A stretch of 64,000 nucleotides of DNA from Antarctobacter sediminis (GTDB lineage: Bacteria > Pseudomonadota > Alphaproteobacteria > Rhodobacterales > Rhodobacteraceae): contig NZ_JAHUZG010000003.1 in assembly GCF_019218285.1 (NCBI RefSeq), positions 620,001 through 684,000 of the forward strand. Reading direction: 5' to 3'. Of the stretch, positions 1-8,867 are shown one piece after another. Made by a program: the position numbers and the translations under genes. Every line of letters starts with the position of its first letter. Positions within the stretch are counted from its first letter, which is position 1. The notes below the pieces were generated by a model. That model was not told the DNA's origin. It ran no database searches and saw nothing but the letters and a program-made list of their open reading frames with translations.

Positions 1-354
1 ATCGGCCAGTTCCAGCGCGTCCACGTCCCACTCCGTCGCGATCTGGTCGGGATCGGCCAGCCCGGCATAGGGGTCTTCGGGAGCTTCGCGCGCCATGGCG
101 ACGGCGCGGGCGGCCATTTCGGCCATCGCCTCGGGGCGGATGTCCGACCCGGAAATCGAGGCGCTGCGCTGGCCAAGGAAGACCCGCAGGCTCAGGTCGC
201 GGTATTCCGCGCGCTCTGCCTGTTCCAAAACGCCGCCGCGCACATCGATGGATTGGGCCGCCGCTTCGACCGCCAGGGCATCGGCGGCATCGGCACCCGC
301 CTTGCGGGCGGCATCAAGCAGGGCATTGGCAAGGGTCTGGGGCGTATCGGACAT
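1..354 (-). CDS. pmbA: PmbA/TldE-type metalloprotease subunit, N-terminal part
   Basis: This holds the first 118 residues of a gene that continues beyond the left edge. In the known family, PmbA (TldE) pairs with TldD to form a cytoplasmic zinc metalloprotease that trims modified peptide precursors such as microcin B17 and degrades antitoxins; the zinc site lies on TldD. The protein begins MSDTPQTLANALLDAARKAG. It shows the family blocks DVRGGVLEQAER (about residues 37-48) and APEDPYAGLADP (about 91-102), both typical of the PmbA N-terminal domain. The start at 354 is the only ATG that gives the expected N-terminus. The next gene, at 434-1183, is on the same strand and would be read first. 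TldD itself is not excluded without the C-terminus, but the N-terminal blocks favour PmbA. Confidence 0.85.
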   Translation of the reverse strand, partial: MSDTPQTLANALLDAARKAGADAADALAVEAAAQSIDVRGGVLEQAERAEYRDLSLRVFLGQRSASISGSDIRPEAMAEMAARAVAMAREAPEDPYAGLADPDQIATEWDVDALELAD

Positions 355-433
355 GGGGGCCTCGGAATTGCTGTCCTCCCGAGGTAAGCCGCTCTGCTGG
401 CAGAGGCAAGGCTGAGCGCTTGTCCTGGCGCGG

Positions 434-1183
434 CTAGGGCAGGGCTTTCGTCACGGCCACGATCGGCCCCATTCGCCGCCCCAGATCCGCACGGCCCAGT
501 TCGGGCGCATAAAGCCGCGAGATATTGCCGTCGAGAAACAGCGCGTTGGGCAGTTTCAGCGCATCGCGAAAGAAGCGTGCGAATTCATGGAAGGTCACCG
601 TGTTTTGCGAGATCGCAAAGACCGCCCGCCGCCCGTCCGCCGAGGTGCCGACCCCGTTTCGAATATAGCGCGAGCTGCTGTTCGGCAGGAACCGGGGATG
701 CAGCGCCCCGTCGATCACCAGCATCGGCCCGGACTGGGTGGCAAAGTCACAACGCGGCGCGCTGGCAAGGAAATCGCGCGTTTCGACCACCTTGGCCCAC
801 CCTTGCCCGATGCAGAAGATCCCGTTCGGCAGCAGCCCGAAATTGCCTTTGGACGGACCAGAGAGCACGCGCATCTCTTCGTTTCCGTCCTCGACGTAAT
901 AGCCCACGGGGGACCGGTCTTCGTGGTACATGCCCGCATTCATGGCAAAAAGCAGGTCCTGTCCCTGGTCAGCCAGCTCGGATTTCAGCACGCTGAAATG
1001 ACCGTAGGGCTGCCCGTCGCCGTCGGTGCGGAACAACCGCAGGTCTTCCTTGCCGGGATCGACCTCGCAGATCACATAGGAATTGCCGTCATGATCCATG
1101 TCGCGACAGCTGACCGCGCGGGCGGGTGGCGCAATGGTCAGCGCCACGGTCAAAAGGGCAAGGCAGGCGGCAAGTCGGCGCAT
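434..1183 (-). CDS. Phosphodiester glycosidase family protein (DUF2233), secreted
   Basis: This 249-residue protein matches the DUF2233/NAGPA-like fold, a family named after the mammalian enzyme that uncovers mannose-6-phosphate; bacterial substrates are mostly unknown. A signal peptide is visible (MRRLAACLALLTVALTIAPPARA), so the product is probably periplasmic. Recognisable blocks are FAMNAGMYHEDRSPVGYYVEDG (about residues 75-96), NFGLLPNGIFCIG and LFLDGNISRLYAPE near the C-terminus. The frame stays open upstream to 1255, but the ATG at 1183 starts directly at the signal peptide and sits 4 bases after the rbfA stop, so the two genes are probably co-transcribed. The biological substrate cannot be read from the sequence. 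Confidence 0.8.
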   Translation of the reverse strand: MRRLAACLALLTVALTIAPPARAVSCRDMDHDGNSYVICEVDPGKEDLRLFRTDGDGQPYGHFSVLKSELADQGQDLLFAMNAGMYHEDRSPVGYYVEDGNEEMRVLSGPSKGNFGLLPNGIFCIGQGWAKVVETRDFLASAPRCDFATQSGPMLVIDGALHPRFLPNSSSRYIRNGVGTSADGRRAVFAISQNTVTFHEFARFFRDALKLPNALFLDGNISRLYAPELGRADLGRRMGPIVAVTKALP

Positions 1184-1187
1184 CGGC

Positions 1188-1583
1188 TCAGTCGTCGAGA
1201 TCGCGCCGCACGGCTTCGTCGGCGAACAGACGGCGCGCGTCGTCGAGGTGGTCAAAGGTCTCGTCCAGACGGAACCGCAGCTCAGGCGCGAATTTCAGCG
1301 TCAGATTGCGCGACACAGCGCGGCGCAGTTCCGAACGATTGCGGTGCAGCAGGTCGAACATGTCATCCTGTTTTTCGCCGCCCAGTGGCACGACATAGGC
1401 TGTCGCCACCCTGAGATCGGGCGATACGCGCACCTCGCCCACGGTGATCGAAAGCCGGTTCAGCTCTGGATCGTGGATATCCCCGCGCTGCAACACCTCT
1501 GACAGTGTGCGGCGGATCAGTTCTGCCACTCTCAGCTGGCGTTGGCTGGGGCCCGAGCCCTCTTGGAATCTGTTACGTGCCAT
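1188..1583 (-). CDS. rbfA: 30S ribosome-binding factor RbfA
   Basis: A 131-residue RbfA, the KH-fold factor that binds the 30S subunit and assists maturation of the 16S rRNA 5' end, important at low temperature. The N-terminus (SQRQLRVAELIRRTLSEVLQRG) and the block VSPDLRVATAYVVPLGG match the family, and the length is normal for alphaproteobacteria. The C-terminus ends in acidic residues (AVRRDLDD). The gene is divergent from dapB, with 113 bases between the two start codons, and is followed 4 bases later by the DUF2233 gene on the same strand. Confidence 0.95.
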   Translation of the reverse strand: MARNRFQEGSGPSQRQLRVAELIRRTLSEVLQRGDIHDPELNRLSITVGEVRVSPDLRVATAYVVPLGGEKQDDMFDLLHRNRSELRRAVSRNLTLKFAPELRFRLDETFDHLDDARRLFADEAVRRDLDD

Positions 1584-1696
1584 GGGTCAAGACTTAGTCC
1601 TGCCGCGCCGGTTTGCCAAGCGCCCGCGCGGGGGCGTGCAATTGCCCGCGAGGGGCGGTAACAGGGGCGCAAGAGATGCGCAAAGGAGCGGGGACG

Positions 1697-2506
1697 ATGG
1701 AGGATTACGGCGTAGTGGTGACCGGCGTGTCGGGCCGGATGGGGCAGATGCTGGTGCGGCAGGTCACGGCGCATGAACGGTTGCATCTGTGCGGCGCGCT
1801 GGAACGGCCCGGGCACCCTTGGGTCGGTCAGGATCTTGGACTTGCCATGGGCGGCGCGGCGCTGGGCGTCATGGTGTCTGACGATCCGCTGGAGGCATTT
1901 GCCCGCGCCCATGCCGTGATCGACTTTACCTCGCCCGCGGCCACCGTGGCTTTTGCGGAACTGGCGGCGCAGGCGCGTGTGGTACATGTGATCGGCACCA
2001 CCGGGCTGGCCGAGGACGACCTAGAAAAGATCGCGCTGGCGGCACGTCATGCGGTGGTCGTGCGTGCCGGAAACATGAGCCTTGGCGTCAATCTGCTGAC
2101 CACGGTCACGCGTCAGGTGGCGGCGGCGCTGGACGAGGATTGGGACATCGAGATCGTCGAGGCGCATCACAACCAGAAAGTCGATGCGCCCTCAGGCACT
2201 GCGCTGATGCTGGGCGAGGCGGCGGCCGAAGGCCGTGGCGTGTCGCTGGCGGATGTGTCTGACCGTGGCCGCGACGGCATCACCGGTGCCCGCAAGAAAG
2301 GCGATATCGGCTTTCACGCCATTCGCGGCGGCGATGTCGTTGGCGAGCACGAGGTGATCTTTGCCGCCGCCGGAGAGCGGATCGTCATCAAGCATATCGC
2401 TTCGGACCGGGCGCTGTTTGCGCGAGGCGCGCTTAAGGCCGCGCTTTGGGGGCAGGGCAAGGGACCGGGCGAATACGACATGCTGGATGTTCTGGGTCTG
2501 AAATAA
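1697..2506 (+). CDS. dapB: 4-hydroxy-tetrahydrodipicolinate reductase DapB
   Basis: DapB reduces 4-hydroxy-tetrahydrodipicolinate with NAD(P)H in the lysine/meso-diaminopimelate pathway, in the cytoplasm. The 269-residue protein begins with a Rossmann motif, [11 protein letters not shown], and carries the family signature [13 protein letters not shown] with the catalytic HH and Lys. IGTTGL and [17 protein letters not shown] are also present. An in-frame ATG lies at 1676, but the ATG at 1697 gives the standard N-terminus and has an AAAGGAG ribosome-binding site at 1681-1687. The preceding enzyme of the pathway, dapA, is in the same window at 11759-12634 but is not linked to it. A strong hairpin begins immediately after the stop. 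Confidence 0.96.
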   Translation: MEDYGVVVTGVSGRMGQMLVRQVTAHERLHLCGALERPGHPWVGQDLGLAMGGAALGVMVSDDPLEAFARAHAVIDFTSPAATVAFAELAAQARVVHVIGTTGLAEDDLEKIALAARHAVVVRAGNMSLGVNLLTTVTRQVAAALDEDWDIEIVEAHHNQKVDAPSGTALMLGEAAAEGRGVSLADVSDRGRDGITGARKKGDIGFHAIRGGDVVGEHEVIFAAAGERIVIKHIASDRALFARGALKAALWGQGKGPGEYDMLDVLGLK

Positions 2507-2582
2507 CCCCGCGCCCCCGCCCCGGTCAGAGCGACGCCCCACCCGCCCACCCGCGCGCCCTGCCCGAAACGGGGGCGCGGGG
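2507..2582 (+). terminator. Gene-end hairpin with G-quadruplex-type loop
   Basis: CCCCGCGCCCCCG (2507-2519) pairs perfectly with CGGGGGCGCGGGG (2570-2582), giving a 13-bp stem that starts on the base after the dapB stop. The 50-base loop contains CCCCACCCGCCCACCC (2537-2552), whose complement has four G-runs of three or more separated by single bases. The same 16 bases sit in the loop of the hairpin at 37611-37667, whose stem is unrelated. There is no T-run, so it may stabilise the mRNA 3' end or need Rho rather than act as a classical terminator. Confidence 0.7.
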
Positions 2583-2612
2583 GCGTGGTTCGGCTGAGGG
2601 TGTCGGCCGGCG

Positions 2613-2807
2613 TCAGAAGTCGATGGCGATGCCCTTCTTTTCCCAGTCGCCGTAACGCACCGGATCGGGGCCGTCGCGGCCGCCCAGTTCCTTGGGCAGG
2701 GCCTGCGCCGCGGCCTCGGCCTTGGCGCGGCGCTCCGCGGCCTCGGCCAGCGCGCGCTGCGCGGCGGGGGGAAGATCCTGTTTCGGCGTATCGGGCGTGT
2801 CGGACAT
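2613..2807 (-). CDS. DUF1674 / SDHAF4-like succinate dehydrogenase assembly factor
   Basis: A 64-residue protein whose C-terminus reads GGRDGPDPVRYGDWEKKGIA followed by IDF, the diagnostic end of the DUF1674/SDHAF4 family. In mitochondria SDHAF4 binds flavinylated SdhA and promotes assembly of succinate dehydrogenase; bacterial members are assumed to do the same. The N-terminal half is Ala/Glu-rich and probably helical. The open frame runs far upstream on this strand through rsmB, but that part is antisense shadow; MSDTPDTPKQ at 2807 is the plausible start. It is convergent with dapB and divergent from rsmB. No succinate dehydrogenase genes are in the window. Confidence 0.8.
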   Translation of the reverse strand: MSDTPDTPKQDLPPAAQRALAEAAERRAKAEAAAQALPKELGGRDGPDPVRYGDWEKKGIAIDF

Positions 2808-2894
2808 GGGCTTTCCTCGTCTGATGGGGCTTGATATACGCCCGCCGGTCTCATGGGCAACCCCGCCCGCCTGACGCCTCATCGGAGAGAACCC

Positions 2895-4142
2895 ATGTCC
2901 AAAGCCCCCAGCCCGGCCCGCCTTGCCGCTGTCGACCTGCTGGATCAGGTCACGGAACAGGGGCGTCCCCTGTCGGAAAACGACCGGCTGGAGGCGCTGG
3001 CCCCGGCGGACCGTGCCGCCGCGCAACGGCTGGCCTCGGATGTGTTGCGGGGGCTGGAGCGGGCCGACAAGATCCTGAAACCGCATCTGCGCAAGAAACC
3101 TGTACCGCGGGTGATGAACATCCTGCGTTTGGGCGCGGTCGAACTGTGCCAAGGTGGTGCCGCGCATGGCGTGGTTAGCGACTGTGTCGAGATTGCCGCA
3201 GCGGGCAAGCGCACGCAGGGCGCGCGCGGGCTGGTCAACGCGGTCCTGCGCAAGGTGGCCGAAGAGGGGCCGCAAGCCTGGGCAAAGCTGCGCATCCCAC
3301 GCCTGCCGCGCTGGCTGCGTGACCCGTTGGTGGCGGCCTGGGGGCCGCAGGCCGTGGCCAATATGGAACGGGTGCATTTCGAAGGCGCTCCCCTGGACCT
3401 GACGCCGAAACCGGGCGCGGATCTGTCGCCGCTGGAGGGGGAACTGCTGCCGACCGGATCGGTGCGCCTGCGGCAGGCGGGGCAGGTCAGCGCCTTGCCC
3501 GGGTTTGCCGAAGGCGACTGGTGGGTGCAGGACGCCGCCGCCGCCCTTCCGGCGCAACTGCTGGGGGATGTGCGGGGGCAGAAGGTGCTGGACATGTGTG
3601 CCGCGCCCGGTGGCAAGACCCTGCAACTGGCCGCCGCCGGGGCAGAGGTCACGGCGCTGGACCTGTCCGAGGCGCGACTGGCCCGGGTGAAGGAAAACCT
3701 CGCCCGCACCGGGCTGAGCGCGCAACTGGTGGCGGGCGACGCGATGGAACATCAGGGTCTTTATGACGCGATCCTGCTGGACGCGCCCTGTTCGGCCACG
3801 GGCACCATCCGCCGTCACCCCGATTTGCCCCATGCTCACGAAGGCGAACGCATCACCGAGCTGATCGGCCTGCAAGGGGCCATGCTGGACCATGCGCTGA
3901 GCCTGCTGAAACCCGGCGGGCGTCTGGTCTTTGCCACCTGTTCGCTGATCCCCGACGAAGGCGAATGCCATATTGACGAGGCGCTGGAACGCCATCCGGA
4001 CCTGAAGGTCATCGCGCCGGAATTTCCGTGGATCGAGGACCGCTGGCGCTCTGACGAGGGCGGGCTGCGCCTCCGGCCCGATTATTGGGCGGCCAAAGGC
4101 GGTATGGACGGTTTCTACATGGCGCTTTTGCAGCGCGGCTAA
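2895..4142 (+). CDS. rsmB: 16S rRNA (cytosine-967 C5)-methyltransferase, RsmB/NOL1-Nop2-Sun family
   Basis: A 415-residue SAM-dependent rRNA m5C methyltransferase. The N-terminal third (about residues 1-130) is a NusB-like RNA-binding domain. The catalytic domain shows the SAM loop VLDMCAAPGGKTLQLAA, the LDAPCSATGTIRRHPD motif with the first catalytic Cys, and FATCSLIPDEGE with the second. These two Cys residues define the family. The ATG at 2895 has GGAGAG just upstream and is preferred over 2853. It is followed by the heparinase-like gene and purH on the same strand, an order familiar from alphaproteobacteria. The exact target base is inferred from the family. Confidence 0.9.
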   Translation: MSKAPSPARLAAVDLLDQVTEQGRPLSENDRLEALAPADRAAAQRLASDVLRGLERADKILKPHLRKKPVPRVMNILRLGAVELCQGGAAHGVVSDCVEIAAAGKRTQGARGLVNAVLRKVAEEGPQAWAKLRIPRLPRWLRDPLVAAWGPQAVANMERVHFEGAPLDLTPKPGADLSPLEGELLPTGSVRLRQAGQVSALPGFAEGDWWVQDAAAALPAQLLGDVRGQKVLDMCAAPGGKTLQLAAAGAEVTALDLSEARLARVKENLARTGLSAQLVAGDAMEHQGLYDAILLDAPCSATGTIRRHPDLPHAHEGERITELIGLQGAMLDHALSLLKPGGRLVFATCSLIPDEGECHIDEALERHPDLKVIAPEFPWIEDRWRSDEGGLRLRPDYWAAKGGMDGFYMALLQRG

Positions 4143-4232
4143 CTCTGTGGTGACTTCCGCCCGGCGGGCATGTATCCTGTCGGCAACAAGCCCGAAACGG
4201 GCGACCCGAGGCAGTTTAGCAGAGCACCGGCC

Positions 4233-5981
4233 ATGTCCACGGCGCGAAATTGGCGGACCGCGCATGCGCGGATGATGAACCGTATGCAGGCACGCATGGC
4301 GGCCAGTAGCCGTCCGGCCGAAGGTTTCGTTTCACAACCCGAACCGCGCACCGTTGGCTTTTTCGCGCGTGGACGTCAGATGCTGGCGGGCAACCTGATG
4401 TTCGCAGGCCATCTTGTTCAGTCCGAGGGCCGGTCGATCTGGGCGATCGACGTGCCGGATTCTGCCTACGAGGAGGAAATTCACGGCTTTGGCTGGTTGG
4501 ATGACCTTGCGGCGGTGGGCGATACCAAGGCCCGCGCGCTGGCGCAGAAATGGCTGTGGGAGTGGATCCAGAGATATGGCCACGGACGCGGGCCGGGCTG
4601 GACGCCGGAACTGACCGGGCGGCGGGTGATCCGCTGGGTGCATCACGCGCTGTTCCTGCTGCGCGGGCGCAAGGCCGAGGACAGCGAGGCGTTTTACGCC
4701 GCGCTTGCGGCGCAGACCCGTTTCCTTGCCAAGCGCGCCCATGTGGCCGCGCCGGGCCTTCCGCGTTTCGAGGCGATGACCGGGCTGCTGTATGCCGGCC
4801 TTTCCTTGCAGGGGATGGAGGCGCATGTCGCCCCGGCGCGAGAGGCTCTGGGCAGCGATTGCGCGAAACAGGTCGACGAACAGGGCGGCATTCCAACCCG
4901 CAACCCCGAAGAACTGCTGGAAGTTTTCACCCTGCTGACCTGGGCACAGCAAACGCTGCACGAAGCGGACCTTGAGCCGGACCAGCGCCATGTCGAGGCG
5001 ATCGGGCGCATCGCGCCGACCCTGCGCACTCTGCGTCATGCCGATGGCGGCCTTGCGCGGTTTCACGGTGGCGGGCGCGGACTGGAGGGGCGGCTGGACC
5101 GGGCGCTTGCGGCCTCTGGCAACAAGAAACGGCAGGCCGAAGGGCTGGCAATGGGATTTGCGCGGCTGTCGGCGCTGCGCACCTCGGTGATCGTCGATGC
5201 GGCGCCGCCACCTTCGGGTGCGGCCTCGGCCCATGCGCACGCCTCGACATTGGCCTTTGAGCTCACCTCGGGACGACGGCCCTTGATCGTCAACTGCGGG
5301 TCCGGGGGCGGATTTGGCGAGGACTGGCGCCGCGCCGGACGGGCCACGCCATCGCATTCGACACTGTGCCTGCAAGGCTATTCCTCGGCCCGGTTGGGCG
5401 CGCCGCGCTGGCTTGGGGATGCGCGCCGTGAATTGCTAGAGGATGCGCCCCGGCATGTCCCCGTCCAGATGAGCCACCTGCCGGAATCGCTGCGGTTCGA
5501 AGGCGGGCATGATGGCTACGTCACCGTGCAGGGGCTGACGCATGCGCGCAGTCTCGAACTGTCGATGGACGGGCGTTCGTTGCGGGGCGAGGATTATCTG
5601 GTGGCTCTCGATGCGCCGTCCAAGAAACGTTTTGACCGCGCGATGGACACGATGAAGCTGGCTGGCTTGCCCTTCGAGGTCCGATTCCATTTGCACCCAG
5701 AGGTTGACGTGGCGCTGGATATGGGCGGCACGGCGGTGTCGATGGCGCTGCGATCCGGCGAAATCTGGGTGTTTCGCTTTGACGGCGCGGTGGAAATCGC
5801 GCTGGAACCCTCGGTTTACCTTGAAAAAGGGCGGCTTCAGCCGCGTGCGACGAAGCAGATCGTTTTATCCGGCCGCGCAATGCAGTATGCGACGCGCGTC
5901 CGCTGGTCGCTTGCCAAGGCGCAGGAGACGGCGCTGGCCGTCCGCGATCTTGTCCGCGACGAGGTGGATCTGACCGTCTGA
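4233..5981 (+). CDS. Heparinase II/III family protein
   Basis: A 582-residue protein of the heparinase II/III-like group. The N-terminal half should be an alpha-toroid (note the WIQRYG, RRVIRWVHHALFLL and LPRFEAMTGLLYAGL segments). The C-terminal half is the beta-sandwich Hepar_II_III domain, with LIVNCGSGG, ATPSHSTLCLQGYSSARLG and HDGYVTVQGLTHARSLELS. Members next to rsmB and purH are conserved in alphaproteobacteria, and the natural substrate is not established. No signal peptide is seen, which is unusual for a polysaccharide lyase and argues for an intracellular or non-lyase role. The start at 4233 (MSTARNWRT) is chosen by homology; neither it nor 4170 has a clear ribosome-binding site. 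Confidence 0.75.
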   Translation: MSTARNWRTAHARMMNRMQARMAASSRPAEGFVSQPEPRTVGFFARGRQMLAGNLMFAGHLVQSEGRSIWAIDVPDSAYEEEIHGFGWLDDLAAVGDTKARALAQKWLWEWIQRYGHGRGPGWTPELTGRRVIRWVHHALFLLRGRKAEDSEAFYAALAAQTRFLAKRAHVAAPGLPRFEAMTGLLYAGLSLQGMEAHVAPAREALGSDCAKQVDEQGGIPTRNPEELLEVFTLLTWAQQTLHEADLEPDQRHVEAIGRIAPTLRTLRHADGGLARFHGGGRGLEGRLDRALAASGNKKRQAEGLAMGFARLSALRTSVIVDAAPPPSGAASAHAHASTLAFELTSGRRPLIVNCGSGGGFGEDWRRAGRATPSHSTLCLQGYSSARLGAPRWLGDARRELLEDAPRHVPVQMSHLPESLRFEGGHDGYVTVQGLTHARSLELSMDGRSLRGEDYLVALDAPSKKRFDRAMDTMKLAGLPFEVRFHLHPEVDVALDMGGTAVSMALRSGEIWVFRFDGAVEIALEPSVYLEKGRLQPRATKQIVLSGRAMQYATRVRWSLAKAQETALAVRDLVRDEVDLTV

Positions 5982-6023
5982 ACGGTCACTTTCGCAACGA
6001 CTGACTTCCAAGGGGATTCCCGC

Positions 6024-7613
6024 ATGTCCGACCTTCAGCCCGTGCGCCGCGCGCTGCTTTCCGTATCTGACAAGACCGGCCTGATCGACCTCGGTCGCGC
6101 GCTGGCCGACAAAGGGATCGAACTGCTGTCGACGGGCGGATCGGCCAAGGCGCTGCGCGAGGCCGGGCTGGACGTGCGTGACGTGGCCGATCTGACCGGC
6201 TTTCCGGAAATGATGGATGGTCGGGTCAAGACGTTGCACCCCAAGGTGCACGGTGGCCTGCTGGCGCTGCGCGACAACGGGATGCACGTTGCCTCGATGG
6301 CGGAACACGGCATCGTGCCGATCGACCTGCTGGTGGTGAACCTCTACCCGTTCGAAGAGACCGTCGCCAAGGGTGCCGACTATGATACCTGCATCGAGAA
6401 CATCGACATTGGCGGCCCGGCCATGATCCGTGCGGCGGCCAAGAACCACGCCTTTGTCACCACGATCGTCGACGTCGAGGACTACGCCGCACTTCTGGCC
6501 GAGCTGGAGGCCAACGATGGCCAGATCTCGCTGGGCTTCCGCAAGAAACAAGCGCAGATCGCCTATGCCCGCACGGGCGCCTATGATGCCGCCGTCAGCA
6601 CATGGATGGCCGCCGCCATCGGCGAGGAAACCCCGCGCCGCCGGGTCTTTGCCGGGACGTTGTCGCAAAGCCTGCGCTACGGTGAAAACCCGCATCAGAA
6701 CGCGGCCTTCTACGTTGACGGATCGAACCGTCCCGGCGTCGCCACGGCGGAACAGCTTCAGGGCAAGGAGCTGAGCTATAACAACATCAACGACACCGAT
6801 GCGGCGTTCGAACTGGTATCGGAATTCCTGCCCGCCGACGGCCCGGCCTGTGCGATCATCAAACACGCAAACCCGTCGGGTGTGGCGCGCGGTGCCACCA
6901 TGAAAGAGGCCTATCAGAAGGCTTTTGATTGTGACCGCACCTCGGCTTTTGGCGGCATCGTGGCGCTGAACGGCGCGCTGGACGGCGAAACCGCCGAGGC
7001 GATTGCCGAGATCTTTACCGAGGTGGTCATCGCCCCGGCCATCCATCAGGACGCCAAGGACATCTTTGCAAAGAAAAAGAACCTGCGTCTGATCCTTGCC
7101 CCCGGTCTGGCCAACCCGGCCTCTGCCGGGCTGGCATGGCGGCAGGTGTCGGGCGGTCTGCTGGTGCAGGACCGCGACAACGGCGCACGCGCGCTGGAAG
7201 ATCTGAAGGTGGTGACCAAGATCGCCCCGACAGAGGCACAGATGCAGGATCTGCTGTTCGCGTGGAAAGTCGCCAAGCACGTCAAGTCCAACGCTATCGT
7301 CTACGTCAAGGACGGCGCCACGGTCGGGGTCGGCGCGGGCCAGATGAGCCGCGTCGATTCGGCCCTGATCGCCGCCAAGAAAGCCGAACGTATGGCCGAG
7401 TCGCTGGGCCTGCCGGCACCGCTGACGCAAGGCTCTGCCGTGGCTTCGGATGCGTTCTTTCCCTTCCCGGACGGTTTGATGGAAGCGGCTGCGGCAGGTG
7501 CGACCTGCGTGATCCAGCCGGGCGGCTCGATGCGTGACGACGAGGTGATCGCCGCCGCGGACGAGGCCGGGCTGGCCATGGTCTTTACCGGGATGCGCCA
7601 TTTCCGCCATTGA
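6024..7613 (+). CDS. purH: Bifunctional AICAR transformylase / IMP cyclohydrolase PurH
   Basis: PurH carries out the last two steps of de novo purine synthesis, formylating AICAR and cyclising FAICAR to IMP. The 529-residue length is standard. The N-terminal MGS-like IMP cyclohydrolase domain shows [16 protein letters not shown] and [18 protein letters not shown]. The transformylase domain shows [25 protein letters not shown] (with the catalytic Lys-His) and [11 protein letters not shown]. The ATG at 6024 follows AAGGGG by a normal spacing. It is the last gene of the rsmB-heparinase-purH run. Confidence 0.97.
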   Translation: MSDLQPVRRALLSVSDKTGLIDLGRALADKGIELLSTGGSAKALREAGLDVRDVADLTGFPEMMDGRVKTLHPKVHGGLLALRDNGMHVASMAEHGIVPIDLLVVNLYPFEETVAKGADYDTCIENIDIGGPAMIRAAAKNHAFVTTIVDVEDYAALLAELEANDGQISLGFRKKQAQIAYARTGAYDAAVSTWMAAAIGEETPRRRVFAGTLSQSLRYGENPHQNAAFYVDGSNRPGVATAEQLQGKELSYNNINDTDAAFELVSEFLPADGPACAIIKHANPSGVARGATMKEAYQKAFDCDRTSAFGGIVALNGALDGETAEAIAEIFTEVVIAPAIHQDAKDIFAKKKNLRLILAPGLANPASAGLAWRQVSGGLLVQDRDNGARALEDLKVVTKIAPTEAQMQDLLFAWKVAKHVKSNAIVYVKDGATVGVGAGQMSRVDSALIAAKKAERMAESLGLPAPLTQGSAVASDAFFPFPDGLMEAAAAGATCVIQPGGSMRDDEVIAAADEAGLAMVFTGMRHFRH

Positions 7614-7817
7614 GGGGCAGGGGGGGCGTGCCGCGGCATGTATTCAGCATGCCCCCTTCGCCTGTGGCCACGGCGCTGGAGTATTTGGACCAAGAAGAAG
7701 CCTGCCGTTGGGCGCGTGATGGCAAAGCCGCTTGCGCGCCCCTATGTGGCTCACTAGGTCTGCGACCGAAAAACGCGGGAGGCGGTTCTGGCACAGTCTG
7801 CGAAACGAACAGGCGGA
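7614..7817. other. purH-lspA intergenic region
   Basis: This 204-base gap has no credible gene. GGGGGCGTGC (7622-7631) pairs with GCATGCCCCC (7647-7656) with one G:T pair, a possible gene-end hairpin for purH without a T-run. It also contains a 24-base repeat (listed separately). The lspA frame is open back to a stop at 7755-7757. Confidence 0.5.
7679..7702 (+). repeat. 24-base intergenic repeat, copy A
   Basis: GAGTATTTGGACCAAGAAGA followed by AGCC is repeated exactly, in inverse orientation, at 35100-35123. Both copies are in short intergenic gaps just downstream of + strand genes (purH here; the homocysteine methyltransferase there). I recall this string from many roseobacter intergenic regions, but I could not check that. 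Confidence 0.7.
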
Positions 7818-8288
7818 TTGAAACTGGTGTTCTGGGTGACGCTGGTGATCTTTCTGCTGGATCAGGTCACGAAATACCTTATCGTGCACGTGATGGGCTT
7901 GGGGAACAAGCTGTCGATCGAGGTTTTTCCGCCATTTCTGAATTTCCGCATGGCGTGGAATTACGGGGTGAATTTCGGGTTGTTTGCCGGTGATGCGGCG
8001 GCGACACGCTGGATCCTGATTTCGGTCGCTCTTGGCATCGTGCTGTTCGTGCTGGTCTGGATGCGCCGCGATCCGCCGGGGCGGATGGGGTTGATGTCTG
8101 CGGGGCTGCTGATCGGCGGCGCGCTGGGCAACGTGGTTGACCGGCTGGTTTATGGCGCGGTGGCCGATTTCCTGAACATGTCCTGTTGCGGCATCGACAA
8201 TCCCTTTGCCTTCAACGTGGCGGATATTGCGATTTTTGTCGGCGCCTTCGGGCTGATCCTTTTCCCGTCGCGCAAAAAGGCCCCGTGA
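7818..8288 (+). CDS. lspA: Lipoprotein signal peptidase II LspA
   Basis: A 156-residue polytopic membrane aspartyl protease that removes signal peptides from diacylglyceryl-modified prolipoproteins. It has four predicted membrane helices. The conserved blocks are FLLDQVTKY near the N-terminus, the NYGVNFGLF loop, GNVVDRLVYGAVADF with one catalytic Asp, and FNVADIAIFVGAF with the second. The start is TTG at 7818, because no ATG or GTG gives the family N-terminus; the only purine-rich stretch, AGGCGGA, abuts the start codon. A lipoprotein gene follows, which is a plausible client. Confidence 0.94.
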   Translation: MKLVFWVTLVIFLLDQVTKYLIVHVMGLGNKLSIEVFPPFLNFRMAWNYGVNFGLFAGDAAATRWILISVALGIVLFVLVWMRRDPPGRMGLMSAGLLIGGALGNVVDRLVYGAVADFLNMSCCGIDNPFAFNVADIAIFVGAFGLILFPSRKKAP

Positions 8289-8342
8289 CGCCGCCTGCCA
8301 GATGCGCTAAGGCTGGCGAAACTCGGAATCTGGAGGGAAGCG

Positions 8343-8867
8343 ATGCGGCGCGCGCATCTGGTTGCAATCCTTGGTCTTGCCGGTGTCGCGTCTTGCGCGG
8401 CGATCGATCGGGACAAACCCCTGCACGATCTGCGCACCAACAGTGTGCAGCCCGAGGAATTTGCCATCGTTCCGAACAAACCATTGCAGACGCCGGACAG
8501 TTATTCGGCGCTGCCTCCGCCCACGCCGGGTGGTGCTAACCGCACCGACCAGACGCCCAAGGCGGATGCCGTCGCGGCGCTTGGCGGCAATCCGGCGCGC
8601 CTTGTCGCGCGCGGTCAGGGCGTTCCGGCCGGTGATGGTGCGCTGATCCAGCGGGCCAGCCGGTTTGGCCGTGATCCGGGCGTGCGTCAGGAGCTGGCCG
8701 AAAAGGACGCGGCATTCCGCCGGTCCAAGTCGATTTTCAATTGGTCGATTGTGCCTGAGGACGACTATTACAAGGCGTACAAGCGCGAAACGCTGGATCC
8801 CTATCGCTGGCTGCGGGTCTATCGCAGGGCCGGGGCCAAGACGCCCGCCGCGCCGCCCGAGGAATAA
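8343..8867 (+). CDS. DUF3035 lipoprotein
   Basis: A 174-residue lipoprotein. The signal peptide MRRAHLVAILGLAGVASC ends in a lipobox with Cys18, so it is processed by LspA, encoded just upstream. The middle is rich in Pro, Ala and polar residues and is probably extended. The C-terminal region WSIVPEDDYYKAYKRETLDP matches the DUF3035 family, which sits between lspA and M16 peptidases in many Rhodobacterales. Its function is unknown; an envelope role is likely. GGAGGGAAG lies 4 bases before the ATG. A 98-base gap separates it from the M16 pair. Confidence 0.8.
   Translation: MRRAHLVAILGLAGVASCAAIDRDKPLHDLRTNSVQPEEFAIVPNKPLQTPDSYSALPPPTPGGANRTDQTPKADAVAALGGNPARLVARGQGVPAGDGALIQRASRFGRDPGVRQELAEKDAAFRRSKSIFNWSIVPEDDYYKAYKRETLDPYRWLRVYRRAGAKTPAAPPEE

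Noticed and set aside
2808-4265. Long open minus-strand frame antisense to rsmB (part of a 550-codon frame)
   Set aside because: A GC-rich shadow of rsmB; only its last 64 codons (2613-2807) match a family (DUF1674).
5865-7610. 581-codon minus-strand frame over purH
   Set aside because: Fully antisense to a certain purH; composition is that of a mirror frame and no domain is recognisable.
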